Source: Cocos nucifera
Lineage: Eukaryota > Streptophyta > Magnoliopsida > Arecales > Arecaceae
Length of the DNA stretch: 64,000 bases
Assembly (NCBI GenBank): GCA_006176705.1
Contig: QRFJ01000056.1
Span: 2,208,657 to 2,272,656, forward strand
Reading direction: 5' to 3'
Shown: piece after piece, positions 45,836 through 57,824 of the stretch
How positions within the stretch are numbered: the first letter of the stretch is position 1
Layout of the letters: each line of letters begins with the position of its first letter
Made by a program: the position numbers and the translations under genes
The notes under the pieces: model-generated
What the model saw: the letters and a program-made list of their open reading frames with translations, nothing else
What the model was told of the DNA's origin: nothing
Database searches by the model: none

Positions 45836-46727
45836 ACAACAGGAGGAGGAGTTCTTCTTTCGGAACTTAAGCTAATTAGAATTTAGATGATTTTTTTTCC
45901 CTTTTTCTTTTTCTTCTCTTCCTTTTCTTTTTCCTCTCCAAACTCCAGGTAATGGAATTTTATCTGAATTTTAGTTTTTTTTTTTTTCAAAGAAAATTAT
46001 GGGAAGGTGAAACGGGGATCGATCAAGGTGTAGGATGTAGAGAGAAATGTTTATGTAAACTGTGGAGTGTGAATGACACAACGTTGTCCGTTTGGAATAT
46101 GAAGATGATAGCTCAAGATCTTGCTTTATTCTTGAAATATTTATTGTTTTAAATATTAAAAAAATATATTGGAAAGTTTTAGTTGAAAAACAGATTCTCA
46201 TGTTTCTATGAATCAACTAGATGGTGGAAAATTAAAATATTTAAACAATATACTACATATAATTAGTTGAATATCCAATAAGTAGGTTACATAATTAGCT
46301 GGAGATAAAGAGAAAGTAAGGTTTACATTTGCTTTTCCTGCTTTAGGAATCCAGCATGGTTTTATTCTTCTTATATTTAGATGTTTGGATTTTGACTCTC
46401 CAGATATAAAGTTATTTGATCCTGGAATAAACACTTTGTAAAAGGAATTTTACGGGAGGCATGTCGGCACTCGAAAAAGAAAGTTCAAAGTGGGAAAAAA
46501 AAAAAAAAAAAAAGGGTCAGACAACAAGGAGAAAGATGGAAAGATATAAATTTATTCGGAAGAAACCCATGTACAATCAAACATCTAATATGAAAAAGAT
46601 TGTGACTTAATTATATTTATTTTCATGCAAATAGTATTAAAACTCAACTTAGAGGCAAATTTTCATTTAGAAAACATAGAGTGGGCTTAACTCTCATACT
46701 CAACTACAAACTAATAGAATGAGAAAT

Positions 46728-47198
46728 ATTTTGTACACTGCATTCGGTGTAAAAAAAAAAAAAATATCATCCCATATGATTGGGCCATTTAACCACAACT
46801 TTTCAATGTATCTTTCAATTTTTTTTGTTTGAAATTTTAAATGATGAAAATACTCATTTATTTCTGAAAAAATTATGACATCTTGTAGTCATATTATGAT
46901 ATCGTACGATCAAAATATGATTTTCTATGTACAGGATATTATAAGAAAGGAAGGGGCATTCTTGTTATTTAAAAATTTCATAAATTTTCAATGATGAAAA
47001 TATTCTTTTCTCTTCATGACTTTTAAAAAAAAAAATTATGATAAAATATTATAATATGGCTACAGGATATCATAATATGGTCATAAGATGTCATAATTTT
47101 TTCAAAAGAAAAAAAATATTTTTAGCATTCAAAATTTTAAATTAAAAAATAGAAATATAATCATTAAATGCATATTAAAAAATGGTACTACGTGATTT
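46728..47198. mobile_element. MITE-like repeat, left part, split by LTR element 2
   Basis: Same sequence as 42027-42497. The missing right end is found beyond the retrotransposon at 53416-53470 (AATTGGATAATACG...CACGTGGTGCACAAAGT). Ends TTTTGTACACTGC and (reverse) ACTTTGTGCACCACG are inverted-repeat-like, so the original MITE was about 530 bp. Confidence 0.62.
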
Positions 47199-47203
47199 AA
47201 TGT

Positions 47204-48157
47204 TGCTGAAAATAAACTCCGCTCCTACCGAAGTCCAATTCGATGCTCAGCCTAATGCAACCGATAACCATGGAAGAGCTTCAGTGAACGGATCTTAACC
47301 GAACTCCTTCAGCCGGCCGAACTCCTCAACGGCCGAGCTCCTTCGGACTCCCAGTGGCTGGGCCTTAGCCGAACTCCTTCACTCGGCCGAACTCCTCAGC
47401 GGTCGAGCTTCTTTGGACTCCCAATGGCCAGACCTTAGCCGAACTCCTTCATCCGGCCGAACTCATCAGCTACTGAGCTTCAGTCGAACTCCTACGAGAG
47501 CCGAACTCCCTCCGCGCTATTCCAGCCAGACGCTTGCGGGAGTCGAACTTTCTTCAAGCTTCTTCTTCGACCGAAATTCTACGGAAGCCCAACTCCTTTC
47601 GAGCTTTCCCTTCGGTCGAACTCCTCTAGAATTGATATATACCAAAGTCCACCGATCAATGCCTGCTTTCTCAGAGCCACGGCTATTAAATCTGGACAAA
47701 CGGTCACCATCAGTCTGCCATAGGTGATGCTACAAGCGGTGCCCTCCTCCGTGACTGATTCCGTCAGACCTCAAGCAGCCCACTACTATCGGATGGTATG
47801 GATGTCACTATCGGCCTGACGATACCATCCTCTCCACACCAAATCTCGTGCAGCCTCGAGCGGCCCGCCACCAGACAGTATGGCCGTCACCATCAATCAA
47901 ACTCCGTCTATAAAAAGGGACCCTCCAGATACGCTAACTCTAAGCTCTAAGCTCTCATCTTCTTCTCAAAACTCTATCGAACTCATTCTAGAGCACTCTA
48001 TTTCTATTGGTCAGAAGAGCTAATTTGATCGTCAGAGGGTCCTGTCGGAGCCACCCCCACCGACTCTGGATGGGATTTTATTTTGTAGGTCTCCGATGGC
48101 GACCTCGACCTCCTCCACTCCAGTTGGATCCGGCAACGATCAGATTCTGCACCAACA
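47204..48157 (+). repeat. 5' LTR of element 2
   Basis: 954 bp, TGCTGAAAATAAA...CTGCACCAACA. The terminal TGCTGAAAATAAA aligns with TGTTGGGGATAAA of element 1. It has CCGAACTCCTTC-type repeats in the first half and TATAAAAAG at about 47910. Confidence 0.88.
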
Positions 48158-48529
48158 GATTTGGTGCTAAAGGAAGGACTGCCTCTGTTCTTGAGGTATT
48201 CTTGAGGCCCCCTTGTTCTTAAAGAAGTGCTCAACGATGATCTCTCTCCAGAGATCTCCCTCCTTCCTCTCCAAAGTTCTTTTCTAAGAGAAAATGCCTT
48301 CCAGGAGAGCTTCGATCTGACGATCGATGGCCTCCGTGGTCCGATCCCATCCAGATCTATCTACTCCCGCTTCAGCTCCAGCAACCCAGGTTCCATCTGA
48401 AGCCACCATAGATGTGGAGTAGTTCAACCTACTGATCTAGCAGGTTCGTGGCTTCGTCGAGATGATGCAGGCCGTCCGACAACCTCTGGTGGTGACTTTG
48501 CCAGCAAATCCACCATCAGAATGCCAGGA

Positions 48530-48860
48530 ACCGGCCTTAAGGAAGCCTCGATAAAGGTTTCACAAGGAGGCGGAATAAAGTTCGACCGTGTTCACGACCT
48601 CCCCAGTGCAAGTGAGGCCAAACTCCCCCTCGAGCTCGTCATTGAGAAAGCCCTGACGAAGATTTCACAGGAGGGCGGAATGAAGTTTGGCATAAGCGAG
48701 GCCGTCGAACTCCCCCTCGAGCTCATCATCAAGGAAGCCCCGACAAAGGGACATGAAGTTCTCCCACAGAAGATTTCACAGGAGGACGGAATGAAGTTCG
48801 ACCGCGCTCACGACCTCCCCAGCGCAAGCAAGGCCTGAACTCCCTGAGCTCATTATCAAG
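48530..48860. repeat. Gag-region repeats of element 2
   Basis: Three to four units with GGCGGAATGAAGTTCGACCG, CACGACCTCCCCAGCGCAAG and CTCCCCCTCGAGCTCATC, matching the repeats of element 1 at 17.3-18.4 kb. The 105-codon plus frame is a repeat translation with no stop-free gag. Confidence 0.7.
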
Positions 48861-49289
48861 GAAGCTCCGACAGAAGGGTGCGAAGAAGTCCTCCCCCCAG
48901 AAGCTAGAACCACTATTGAGGGAGGAACGATAAGGAGATCGACCACCTTCCCGCATCATAGACGCTATCTCCGGGGCTTGGTACTTCGGTGAGCTGTCAT
49001 CTTCCAGCGTCAAAGCTAAGAGAAGCTTGCTCTAAATTGAGAAGACCAGTATGAGATAGAGGAGGTCGTCCGGTCTGGGACTTACTGCCCAAGGAAACTC
49101 AGAGGAGCAACGCCCCCACGATCCTGAAATAAAGATGTGCTGCCAGTAACTTTCCTTCGATAAAATTCTTTTCTTTCAATAATATTATTTTTGGATGCAA
49201 AAATTATGTGATGATAGGGAAGAAGCAGTCAATAGTTGCCGTGTTAGGAATATGAGGAGAACCTCATCCTAACACTAGCGGATCAAAGA

Positions 49290-52200
49290 CCTTCAACCTC
49301 GATCGCAGCAGATAAGATCTCCCCTCAGGGTCCGAGCCGACCTCGGCTGCAAGAGATAAGATCTCCTCCGAGCGCCCGCGTCAACCTCGACTGCAGGAGA
49401 TAAGATCTTCCCCGAGGCAACCTCGATCATAGGAAAGTAAGATCTCCCCTGAGGGTCCGGACCGACCTCGGCTGCAGGAGATAAGATCTCCCCGAGCGCC
49501 GCATCAATCTCGACCGTAGGAGATAAGATCTCCTCCGAGGCAACCACGATCGCAGTAGATAAGATCTCCTTCGAGGATCCGAGCCGATCTCGACGCAGAG
49601 ATAAGATCTCTCCGAGGCAACCTCGACCGCAGAAGATAAGATCTCCCCCGAGCGCCGGTCCAACCCGACTGAGGAGATAAGATCTCCCCGAGCGCCGTAT
49701 CAACCCGACTAGAGATAAGATCTTCCCTGAGGGAACTAATCTCGACTACCCCCGGCAACCTCGGTTGTAGGAGATAAAATCTCCTCCGAGCGTCCGCATC
49801 AACCTCGACCGTAGGAGATAAGAATTTTCCTGAGGCAACCTCGACTGCAGGAGATAAGATCTCCCCTGAGCGCCCACAACAACCTTAGCCGCAGGAGATA
49901 AGATCTTCTCTGAGGGTCCGGGCCAACCTCGACTGTAGGATATAGATCTCTTCGAGGCAACCTTGGCTCAGGAGATAAGATCTCCCCGAGCGCCCGCACC
50001 AAATTCGACCGTAGAATAAGATCTCTTCCGAGGGTCCGGGCCGACCTCGACCATAGGAGACAAGATCCCCCGAGGCAACTCGGCCGTAGGAATAAGATCT
50101 CCCCGAGCGATCGATCAACCTCGGCATGCAGGAGATAGGATCTCCCCGAGCACCCGTATCAACCTCAAGCTGCAGGAGATAAGATCTCCATCGAGGGTCG
50201 GGTAACCTCGGCTGCAGAGATAAGATCTTCTTGAGCGCCGTATCAACCTTGGCATAGGAGATATAATCTCCCCGAGCGACCGACCAATCTCGACTGCAGG
50301 AGATAAGATCTTCCTAGAGCGTACAGCATCACCTCCCGATCTCGAGTAAGAGGAAGATAAGATCTCCCCGAGGCAACCTCGACTGCAGAGATAAGATCTC
50401 CCCCAAGCACCCGCATCAATCTCGGCTGTGGGGAAGAAAGATCTTCTCAGCGTCCGCCAACAACCTTGGCTACAAGAGAAAGAACTCCCCGAGCGTCCGG
50501 GCCAACTCGACTGCACTGCAGGCAGATCCGAAGATCTCCTCTGTCCGATAAGCTCCCCTGAGCATCCGCACAACTCGGGGGTGGAAGGGGGGAGGAGGCA
50601 AAAAGGGGGGAAATTTTTAAATCCTTTTTTTGGATACAATCTCAGGCTGCAGAAGATAAGATCCCCCGGCACCCCATCAATCCTCGACTGTAAAAGAAAG
50701 ATCTCACCTGAGGATCCGGCCCAACCTTGGCTGTCGAGATAAGATCTCCTCCGCCAAAACAGTCCTCAAAGGAGATAAGCTCCCGAGTGACTGGGCCATG
50801 GAGATAAATCGACCCGATAAGACTCTGAGCCAACCCGCAACGACATGTAAGATAAGATCTCCTCCAAGACCAACCTCCGACTGCAGAGATAAAGATCTCC
50901 CCGAGCGCCGGACCAAACCTCAGCGTAGGATAGATCCCCCGAGCGTCCACAACAACCTCGGTCGCACGAGATAGATCTCCCCCGAGCAACCAGGAAAACC
51001 TCAACCGCAGGAGAAAGATTTCCCCCGAGTGCCCAGAACAACCCCTCGTCGTAGGAGATAAGATCCCCGAGCGATCGGCCGAAACCTCGACTGCAGGAGA
51101 TAAGTCGCCCTTAGGGTCCAAGCTACCTCGGCTGCAGAAGATAAGATCTTTCTGAGCGCCCGTATCAACCAGACCGTAGGTAATAAGATCCCCAAAGCGA
51201 CCGAGCAACCTTGGCTGTAGGAGAAAGCTCTCAAGCATCCGCATCAACCTCGACCATAGGAGATAAGATCTTCCCCGAGGCAACCTCGACTGTAGGAGAT
51301 AAGATCTCTCGAGGGTTCGGGCTAACCTCGAGGCAACCTTGACTGTAGAGAAAGATTCCCCCGAGGGTTCGGGCCGACCTCGGTCGTAGGAGATAAGATC
51401 TCCTCCGAGGTAACCTCGACCGTAGGAGATAAGATCTTCTCGAGCGACCGGGCCAACCTTGGTCGCAGGAGAAAAATCTCCTCCGACGCCCGCACCAACC
51501 TCGACGTAGGAGATAAGATCCCCCCAGCGACTGGGCAAATCTCGCCAGAAAGATAAGATCTTCTCCGAGCATCCGCAAACTCGACTGCAGGAGATAAGAT
51601 CTCTCCGAGCGATCGGACCAACCTCGCTGCAGGAGATAAGAATCTTCTCCGAGCATCCGTATCAATCTCGGGCATAGGAGATAAGATCTCTCTCGAGCGT
51701 CCGTATCACCTCGACCATAGGAGATAAGCTCCCCCGAGGGTCTGAGTTAACCTCGGCTGCAGGAGATAAGATCTTCCCGAGCGTCCGTATCAACCTCGAC
51801 CGTAGGAGATAAGATCTCTCCTCTGAGTAAACCAACCTCGACTGCAGAAGATAAGATCTCTTCGAGCGCCCACATCAACCTCGACCACAGGAGATAAGAT
51901 CTCCCCGAGGCAACCTCGACTACAGGAGATAAGATCTCCCCGAGCGCCCATATCAACCTAGACTGAAGGAGATAAGATCTCCCCCGAGGCAACCAAACCG
52001 TAGAGATAAGATCTCCCTGAAGGTCCGCGTCAACCTCGGCTAGAGATAAGATCCTCCGCCGAGTCACCTCACTAGAGATCAATCTCTCTCCGTATCAACC
52101 TCGAGTAGATAAGATCTCCCGAGCGTTGTAGGAGATGAGATCTCACCGAGCGCCGTATCAACCTCGGTTAGAGATCAGATCTCTCCCGAGCGCTTGTATT

Positions 52201-52390
52201 AACCTTAGCTATAGGAGATAAGATCTCCCCCGAGTCAGCCTCGGCTGCTGGAGACAATATCGCCCCCCAGGAGCTCAACCTCCGATCTCGACCATAGGAG
52301 ACAAGATCTACTTCAACCTCGACTGGAGATGAGATCTCCTCCGAGCTTCAACTTTAATATCAACTTTGGCTGGAGATGAGATCTCCCCCG
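49290..52390. repeat. ~3.1-kb tandem array, ~45-bp unit, core GGAGATAAGATCTCC
   Basis: Roughly 60-70 diverged units of the form CAACCTCGACTGCAGGAGAT then AAGATCTCCCCGAGCGCCCG, with many one- or two-base indels. All six frames give Arg/Ser/Leu-rich peptides up to 298 codons that only reflect the repeat. The same unit forms short arrays in element 1 (19.0-19.2 and 20.2-20.5 kb), so it was amplified in this copy. Confidence 0.9.
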
Positions 52391-52493
52391 AGCTTCAACC
52401 TGAACCAGCATGGTGCCCAGAAGAGGACTTCGGCAGTCATCTTTTCTACACTTCCTTCCTTCGAATTTCGAACTCAGAAGTGGGGGGGACTAT

Positions 52494-53410
52494 TATTGGG
52501 GATAAATCATACTCCTACCGAAATCCAGTTCGATGCTCGACTTAATGCAACCGATAGCCACGGAAGAGCTTCAGCGAACAGATCTTAGCCAAACTCTTTC
52601 AGTCGATCAAACTCCTCAGTGGCCGAGCTCCTTCGGACTTCCAGCGGCCGGACCTTAGCCGAACTTCTTTATCCGACCGAACTCCTCAGCGACCAAGCTT
52701 CTTCGAACTTCCAGCGGTCGGGCCTTAGCTAAACTCCTTCATCCGACTGAACTCTTCAACAGTCAAGCTTCAGTCGGACTCCTGCGAGAGCCGAACTCCC
52801 TCCGTGCTCTTCCAGTCAGACGCCTGCAGAAGCCGAACTCCCTCCAAACTTTCCCTTCAGCCGAACTCCTTCCGAGCTTCTCCTTTGGTCGAACTCCTCT
52901 GAAATTGATACATACCAAAGTCCACTGATCAATGCCTGCTTTCTTAGAGCCATGGCTATTAAATTTGGACAAATGATCACCATCAGTCTGCCACAGGCGA
53001 CGCTACAGACGGTGCCCCCTCCGTGACTAATTTCGTCAGACCTCGAGCAGCCCACCACTATCGGACGATATGACTGTCACTGTCAGTCTGACGATACCAT
53101 CCTCTCCGCACCAAATCTCGTGCAGCTTTGAGCGGTCCACCACCATCAATCAAGCTCTGTCTATAAAAAGGGACCCTCTAGATACGCTAACTCTAAGCTC
53201 TAAGCTTTCCTCTCCTTCTCTAAACTCTGCTGAACTCATTCCAGAGTACTTCATTTTTGTTGGCCAAAAGAGCTGACTTGATCGTCGGAGGATTCTGCCA
53301 GAGCCACTCCCACCAGCTCAGGATGAAACTTTACTTTGTAGATTTCTAGCGGCGACCTCATCCACCTTCACTTCAGCTGGATCCAACGATGACCAGATTC
53401 TGCACTAACA
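52494..53410 (+). repeat. 3' LTR of element 2
   Basis: 917 bp, starting TATTGGGGATAAA (the canonical TG has become TA) and ending CTGCACTAACA, then AATGT. It diverges from the 5' LTR by many substitutions and small indels. TATAAAAAGG lies at about 53162. Confidence 0.85.
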
Positions 53411-53415
53411 AATGT

Positions 53416-53470
53416 AATTGGATAATACGTTCCACGTCAATTTTACTGCATCGCACGTGGTGCACAAAGT
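53416..53470. mobile_element. Right end of the MITE-like repeat split by element 2
   Basis: AATTGGATAATACGTTCCAC...GCACGTGGTGCACAAAGT completes the repeat broken at 47198. Its terminal GTGCACAAA is the inverse of the left-end TTTGTACAC with one mismatch. Confidence 0.6.
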
Positions 53471-54479
53471 ATTACTTTTAGTAGAATTATAAGTTAGCTT
53501 AGCAACTCTCTTTATTGACTCTTATAAAAAAAAAAACTAGCTCCGGAGATGAGCATCATTTAGAAAGTAAGCCCTGAAAGAAAGCTTTTGTAAGGAGCCT
53601 CATAAGAGCTACCATAAGTAGTTAGAGGATTTCATGTGTTCATGCTTTCAAGGATCTTCATGAAACTCACTAAGTAGTAGTATCAAGCTTCATCATCTTA
53701 AAATTCTCAATGATATGGTGGTGGTTCTTGGCATCATGTTTCCTTGAAGAGAGAAGTGACATTAAACTTCGGAAAAGGTACGTACTATTTGTTAGGGTTG
53801 CTTCAGCCATATCCAAGCAATGGTTATGTTACTTCTCCGGCATCCAACATGGAGGTAGACATGTGCAATCTGCTCGGGCGATCAGCTCTTCTTTTTTCTA
53901 GCAGAAACGTGCATAGCCTGCCTTGTAAGAATCACATCAGGGATGTCTAATTACTTGCGAGAACTATCCTATATTACAAACAAATCTTGATGCATTATTT
54001 TATTCCTCTACGAGGGGGAATAGGTTGGACTTCCCGTCACCGGATTAAGTGTCAGAATTCACACGGCTCAACAAATGATGAGAGCGTAACGCAAACGCTT
54101 ACCCAACCAAGAGCTGACCCAGCCTTTGCTACTTAAATCTACGCGTGATGATCGCGTAAAACCACCTCCCATTTTGTCCTGCTAGCCTCCAAAATTGGAA
54201 CTGACTCTTGGTTCACACGCAATCCCGTCGTTTGAAATTAGAAACAGGATACCCTTATTATTATTATTATTATTTTGTTATGACTCGTTGAGGTCAAGGC
54301 AATCCACATGATGAATTTGATCATCTTCAAATCAAAATAAATTATTGCACAAGCAAGACATTACTAAATGCCAATCCAACTAGGATTTTTAATAGGTTCG
54401 TGCACCAGAGGATACTGTATAATTTTAGATGGCCACCATCAAAAGATAAACAATCGTGATAGGTGCACGTGAAATATCG

Positions 54480-54524
<45 letters not shown>

Positions 54525-57500
54525 GTAGAGAATTTGTGGGCATTGAATGCTGGCTTTAACTTAGGAATCTCTTGGAAGTGTCTCTTAACACGTTGTTCTT
54601 AAGCCCTATGGCAATATTTGTCTTGTTGTCCTACCATCATTGGTTCTAAATTGTAGCTGATTTGGCTCACCCTTGCACGTTGGAGAATCCGAATCCGTCA
54701 CCTTGGGGGCTGGCTGTGCTGGTGCTGGTTCGTATGCATCTCTGTCTTGGTGGGCGAATCACATGGGCGGTTGTGCCTTCTGGATTCTAATAATGGATTC
54801 ATGTTGGTCTGGGCTCATGGTGAGCAGAATTCCAACTCATGCGGAAGGTTGATATAATATAATTATAGGGCTTCATAAGCATTGCTTATTGTCACAATAT
54901 TCCCTCTTTGTGGTGTAGGAATCGTTGGTTGGCCCAACCTTCTATCTTGGAACTTGGAAGCTTCTTCCAATTAGCTCATGATTGTTTCGATTAGAATGTG
55001 ACCATCCACCGAATGTTATCCACTTACTCATTCAAGATCAAAATTTTGTACGCTTTGGATGGATTCGATCTTGTTAATGAGGTGATAGGGCTGAGATATT
55101 TTCACTATAGGATCTGTTCTCTGTTACCTCTCTTGGTGATGTCTATTATATCCTCCACCTACCAAAGTAGAACAATAACAAGTGCATGATGGATGGAGAA
55201 GACCTAATGAAAGTAGGAACAGGACGACTCAATGATTAAATGATTTTAGAAAAAATACTAAAAAAAAAAAACAATAAATAATGTTTATAGAAAATTAGAA
55301 GTTAGAGAAGACTAGAAATTAGTAACAGGACAGCTCTTGTTGTTGTAGCTCATGGTAGAAACTTATTAGAATCCGGCAACAAAACTTTGGCTTATTTTGA
55401 GATGGAAGAAGCCTTAATTATATTGAAATTTGTATTGTGATAAGATCAATTTGAAAATGCATCCATTCTTGGATGACAAGCCTTTTGCTTAGAAGCAAAA
55501 TTAAGGGTGCTTTGGTGAGGGGCTCAGATAGATCGGTCTACACATCTGCCGGTGTAAAAGATGACTCGCTAGGAAAACGGATTACTCCAATCTTCAGAGT
55601 TTTTCTTGATTTGATGCCATTCCATCTACACCACAACATAAGATTGCAGGAGATGCACCACAATCCATTGGAGGCACATTGGCAGAATAGTGGGCGCCGG
55701 TATTATGGCGAGGGGCTTAGATGCAGATCTTGGGCCTCATGATTTTGTCTTATGTAAAAAATGTCTCGCTAGGAGATATATTGCTCCGATCCCATATAAG
55801 CTAGAGTTTTTTTCAACTTAAAACTAATGTGAGACTAAGGATGCCCTCCCACCTACACCTCAGCAAAAGGTATGCTAGTAGTGTAATAGTAGATCTCACG
55901 AGCTTCATCAACGAGGAATGATGATTTTGTTAGATTTACATGAAACCTTGGGTGACATTTTCACACTACTAAATCACATCCATACGCTCTTGTGCATGTG
56001 TGGGTTTTTTCTTCAGGCTGGAAAGACGGAGGACTAACAGGGCGTGTTTAAAATGAATCATGATTTAATTTCAGACCACAAAATAGCGTTAGATAGCTGA
56101 GAGACTTGTTCCAATATTAGTGAAGCATGATTGGACCACATAGTGTAGAGTCGGTGCACGTTAAGGTCGGTCAGCTCGAACACGAAAGTCAACAATTCCA
56201 TGGTAATAAGGGAGAAGATTGCAAGGGACCTCCGTGAGCCCTCCATTTGTGCATGATGGATAGAGTAGAAATTTGCTCCTTTCCTTCCCCCATTTGAATC
56301 AGCATGCTTGCAAAAGGTGATGTCCTTCTATAATTATATTTACTTTAGAAAGATTGTTAAGATAGGTCTCTCAAGGTAACCTGACCCTTCAAGCTTTCTT
56401 TAGAAGGGTCATGAAGAATTGAAGTTGGAACCTCCAGAAAAATTAATTTCATCAAGTAAAACCGACATTAGAACTAATGCTAAAAGACGAGTGCCAGGGC
56501 TGAGAAGAGCTGGAGCCTGAAACCCAGATGAACAGCCAGAGTGCCCCACTTGGCAGCAGGAGACAAGATGTCAACAAAACTCTAGCTTGTTTTGATGAGA
56601 TTGCCAAAAGGTATCGAGTCATTTCTGCATCAGTGACCACCTTTATTTGGATGGAGTCCTTGGTTCATGCAACCAATCTATGTCAAATGGAGAGATTGTA
56701 CAAGTGGTAAATCATTCAGTTCTACACAAATTGAGCATGGAGGCAAGGCAAAACATGGATTGAATGTGAACTTAAGCATGGATGGATCACACTCTTTTCA
56801 AGGGGATGGGAATTGGTTAGATCCAAACAAGCCATGTCATTGGACCTGCCCTTCAGAATGATTCATCACCACAAAATGCATAGGTTAAGCAATACAGCCC
56901 TGCATGCATGCGCTCGTGTTCCACCGTATATCCCGATCCATTCATGAAGCTCCACATTTCTTCCTGTCTGAAAATGACGGATATTTTTTGAATCAAAATG
57001 GAGTGAAATCAAAAAAAAATGGTCCATCAATCTCAAACACCCTATCATAGAGAGGTTACACTGGCTGGTGTATTTAGTACAAGTTTCATAAGAGGCAAAA
57101 GATATCAAGGTACAACTGCTACCATTTCACTTTGCATAGAACATTTTAATCTGATGAAGAAGCAAAAGCACTTTGGGGTTATCCATCCATGCCTTCTACA
57201 AACTTCAAAACGCATAAAGAAGAGATGAATGAGCACAAAATGGTCATGTTCCAAGATACAAAACATTTTAAAGTTAGAATGTTCGGCTCCAAATGAAGTC
57301 TAGGGCACTAGGCTTTTCTGATATTTGTCGAACATTTTTCTTGTTTAGGAAAACTACTTCTAAATTAGCTTCACTCATGTGTTATGCACTGCGATAATAA
57401 GCATATTCTTACTATAATAAAACAAAACATATTATAATGCTTGGATATTATTTATAGGTGTAAAGTGAAGTTATGCAGCCGAACCTATTCTTTTTTTAAA

Positions 57501-57793
57501 AGAAAAGCAATAATCATTCAATATTACTGAAACTAGATAGCTCATCAAGCAGCTTTTGGGACCACAAGACTACGGCCGACGCAAGGGAGATGCCACCTTA
57601 TGCAGATAAACCTTTTTTTTTTTTTTTTTTTTTTTTGTGAATTCAGTGAATTAGATGAGGGTATTAGCTATGTGCTGAAGATAATCTTCTCACATATAAA
57701 GAAAGTCCACTGATCACATAATTAAACATAGGAGAAAGCGGTGATGATACCCTACTTTCAACAGTAAATCTTGTCAAACTTTTTACTCATAAT

Positions 57794-57824
<31 letters not shown>

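Larger units (their letters stand above)
44218..47917. repeat. 3.7-kb duplicate of 39.5-43.2 kb (unmerged contig overlap)
   Basis: The block carries the AAA-ATPase gene, its 3' flank, the MITE left part and the start of the LTR. The offset to the first copy is 4708 bp through the gene and 4701 bp after the A-run near 46500, i.e. the main downstream difference is 7 bases of homopolymer length. The left contig stops at the LTR TATA box and the right contig starts in the AAA-ATPase 5' flank. Confidence 0.9.
47204..53410 (+). mobile_element. Complete non-autonomous LTR retrotransposon, element 2, TSD AATGT
   Basis: LTRs 47204-48157 and 52494-53410 are flanked by the identical AATGT at 47199-47203 and 53411-53415. 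A G7 run (GTGGGGGGGAC) precedes the right LTR. The interior (48158-52493) has short gag-region repeats, a segment shared with element 1 (GAGATAGAGGAGGTCGTCCG at about 49055 and 18845) and a long ~45-bp array. No pol domain is visible. LTR divergence looks larger than in element 1, so it is probably older. Confidence 0.88.

Noticed and set aside
50642..51538. 298-codon minus-strand frame
   Set aside because: It is a translation of the ~45-bp array in LTR element 2; other frames of the array are open in the same way.
49290..52390. CRISPR-like array
   Set aside because: Units are contiguous and diverged, there are no unique spacers of constant length, and the context is a plant retrotransposon.
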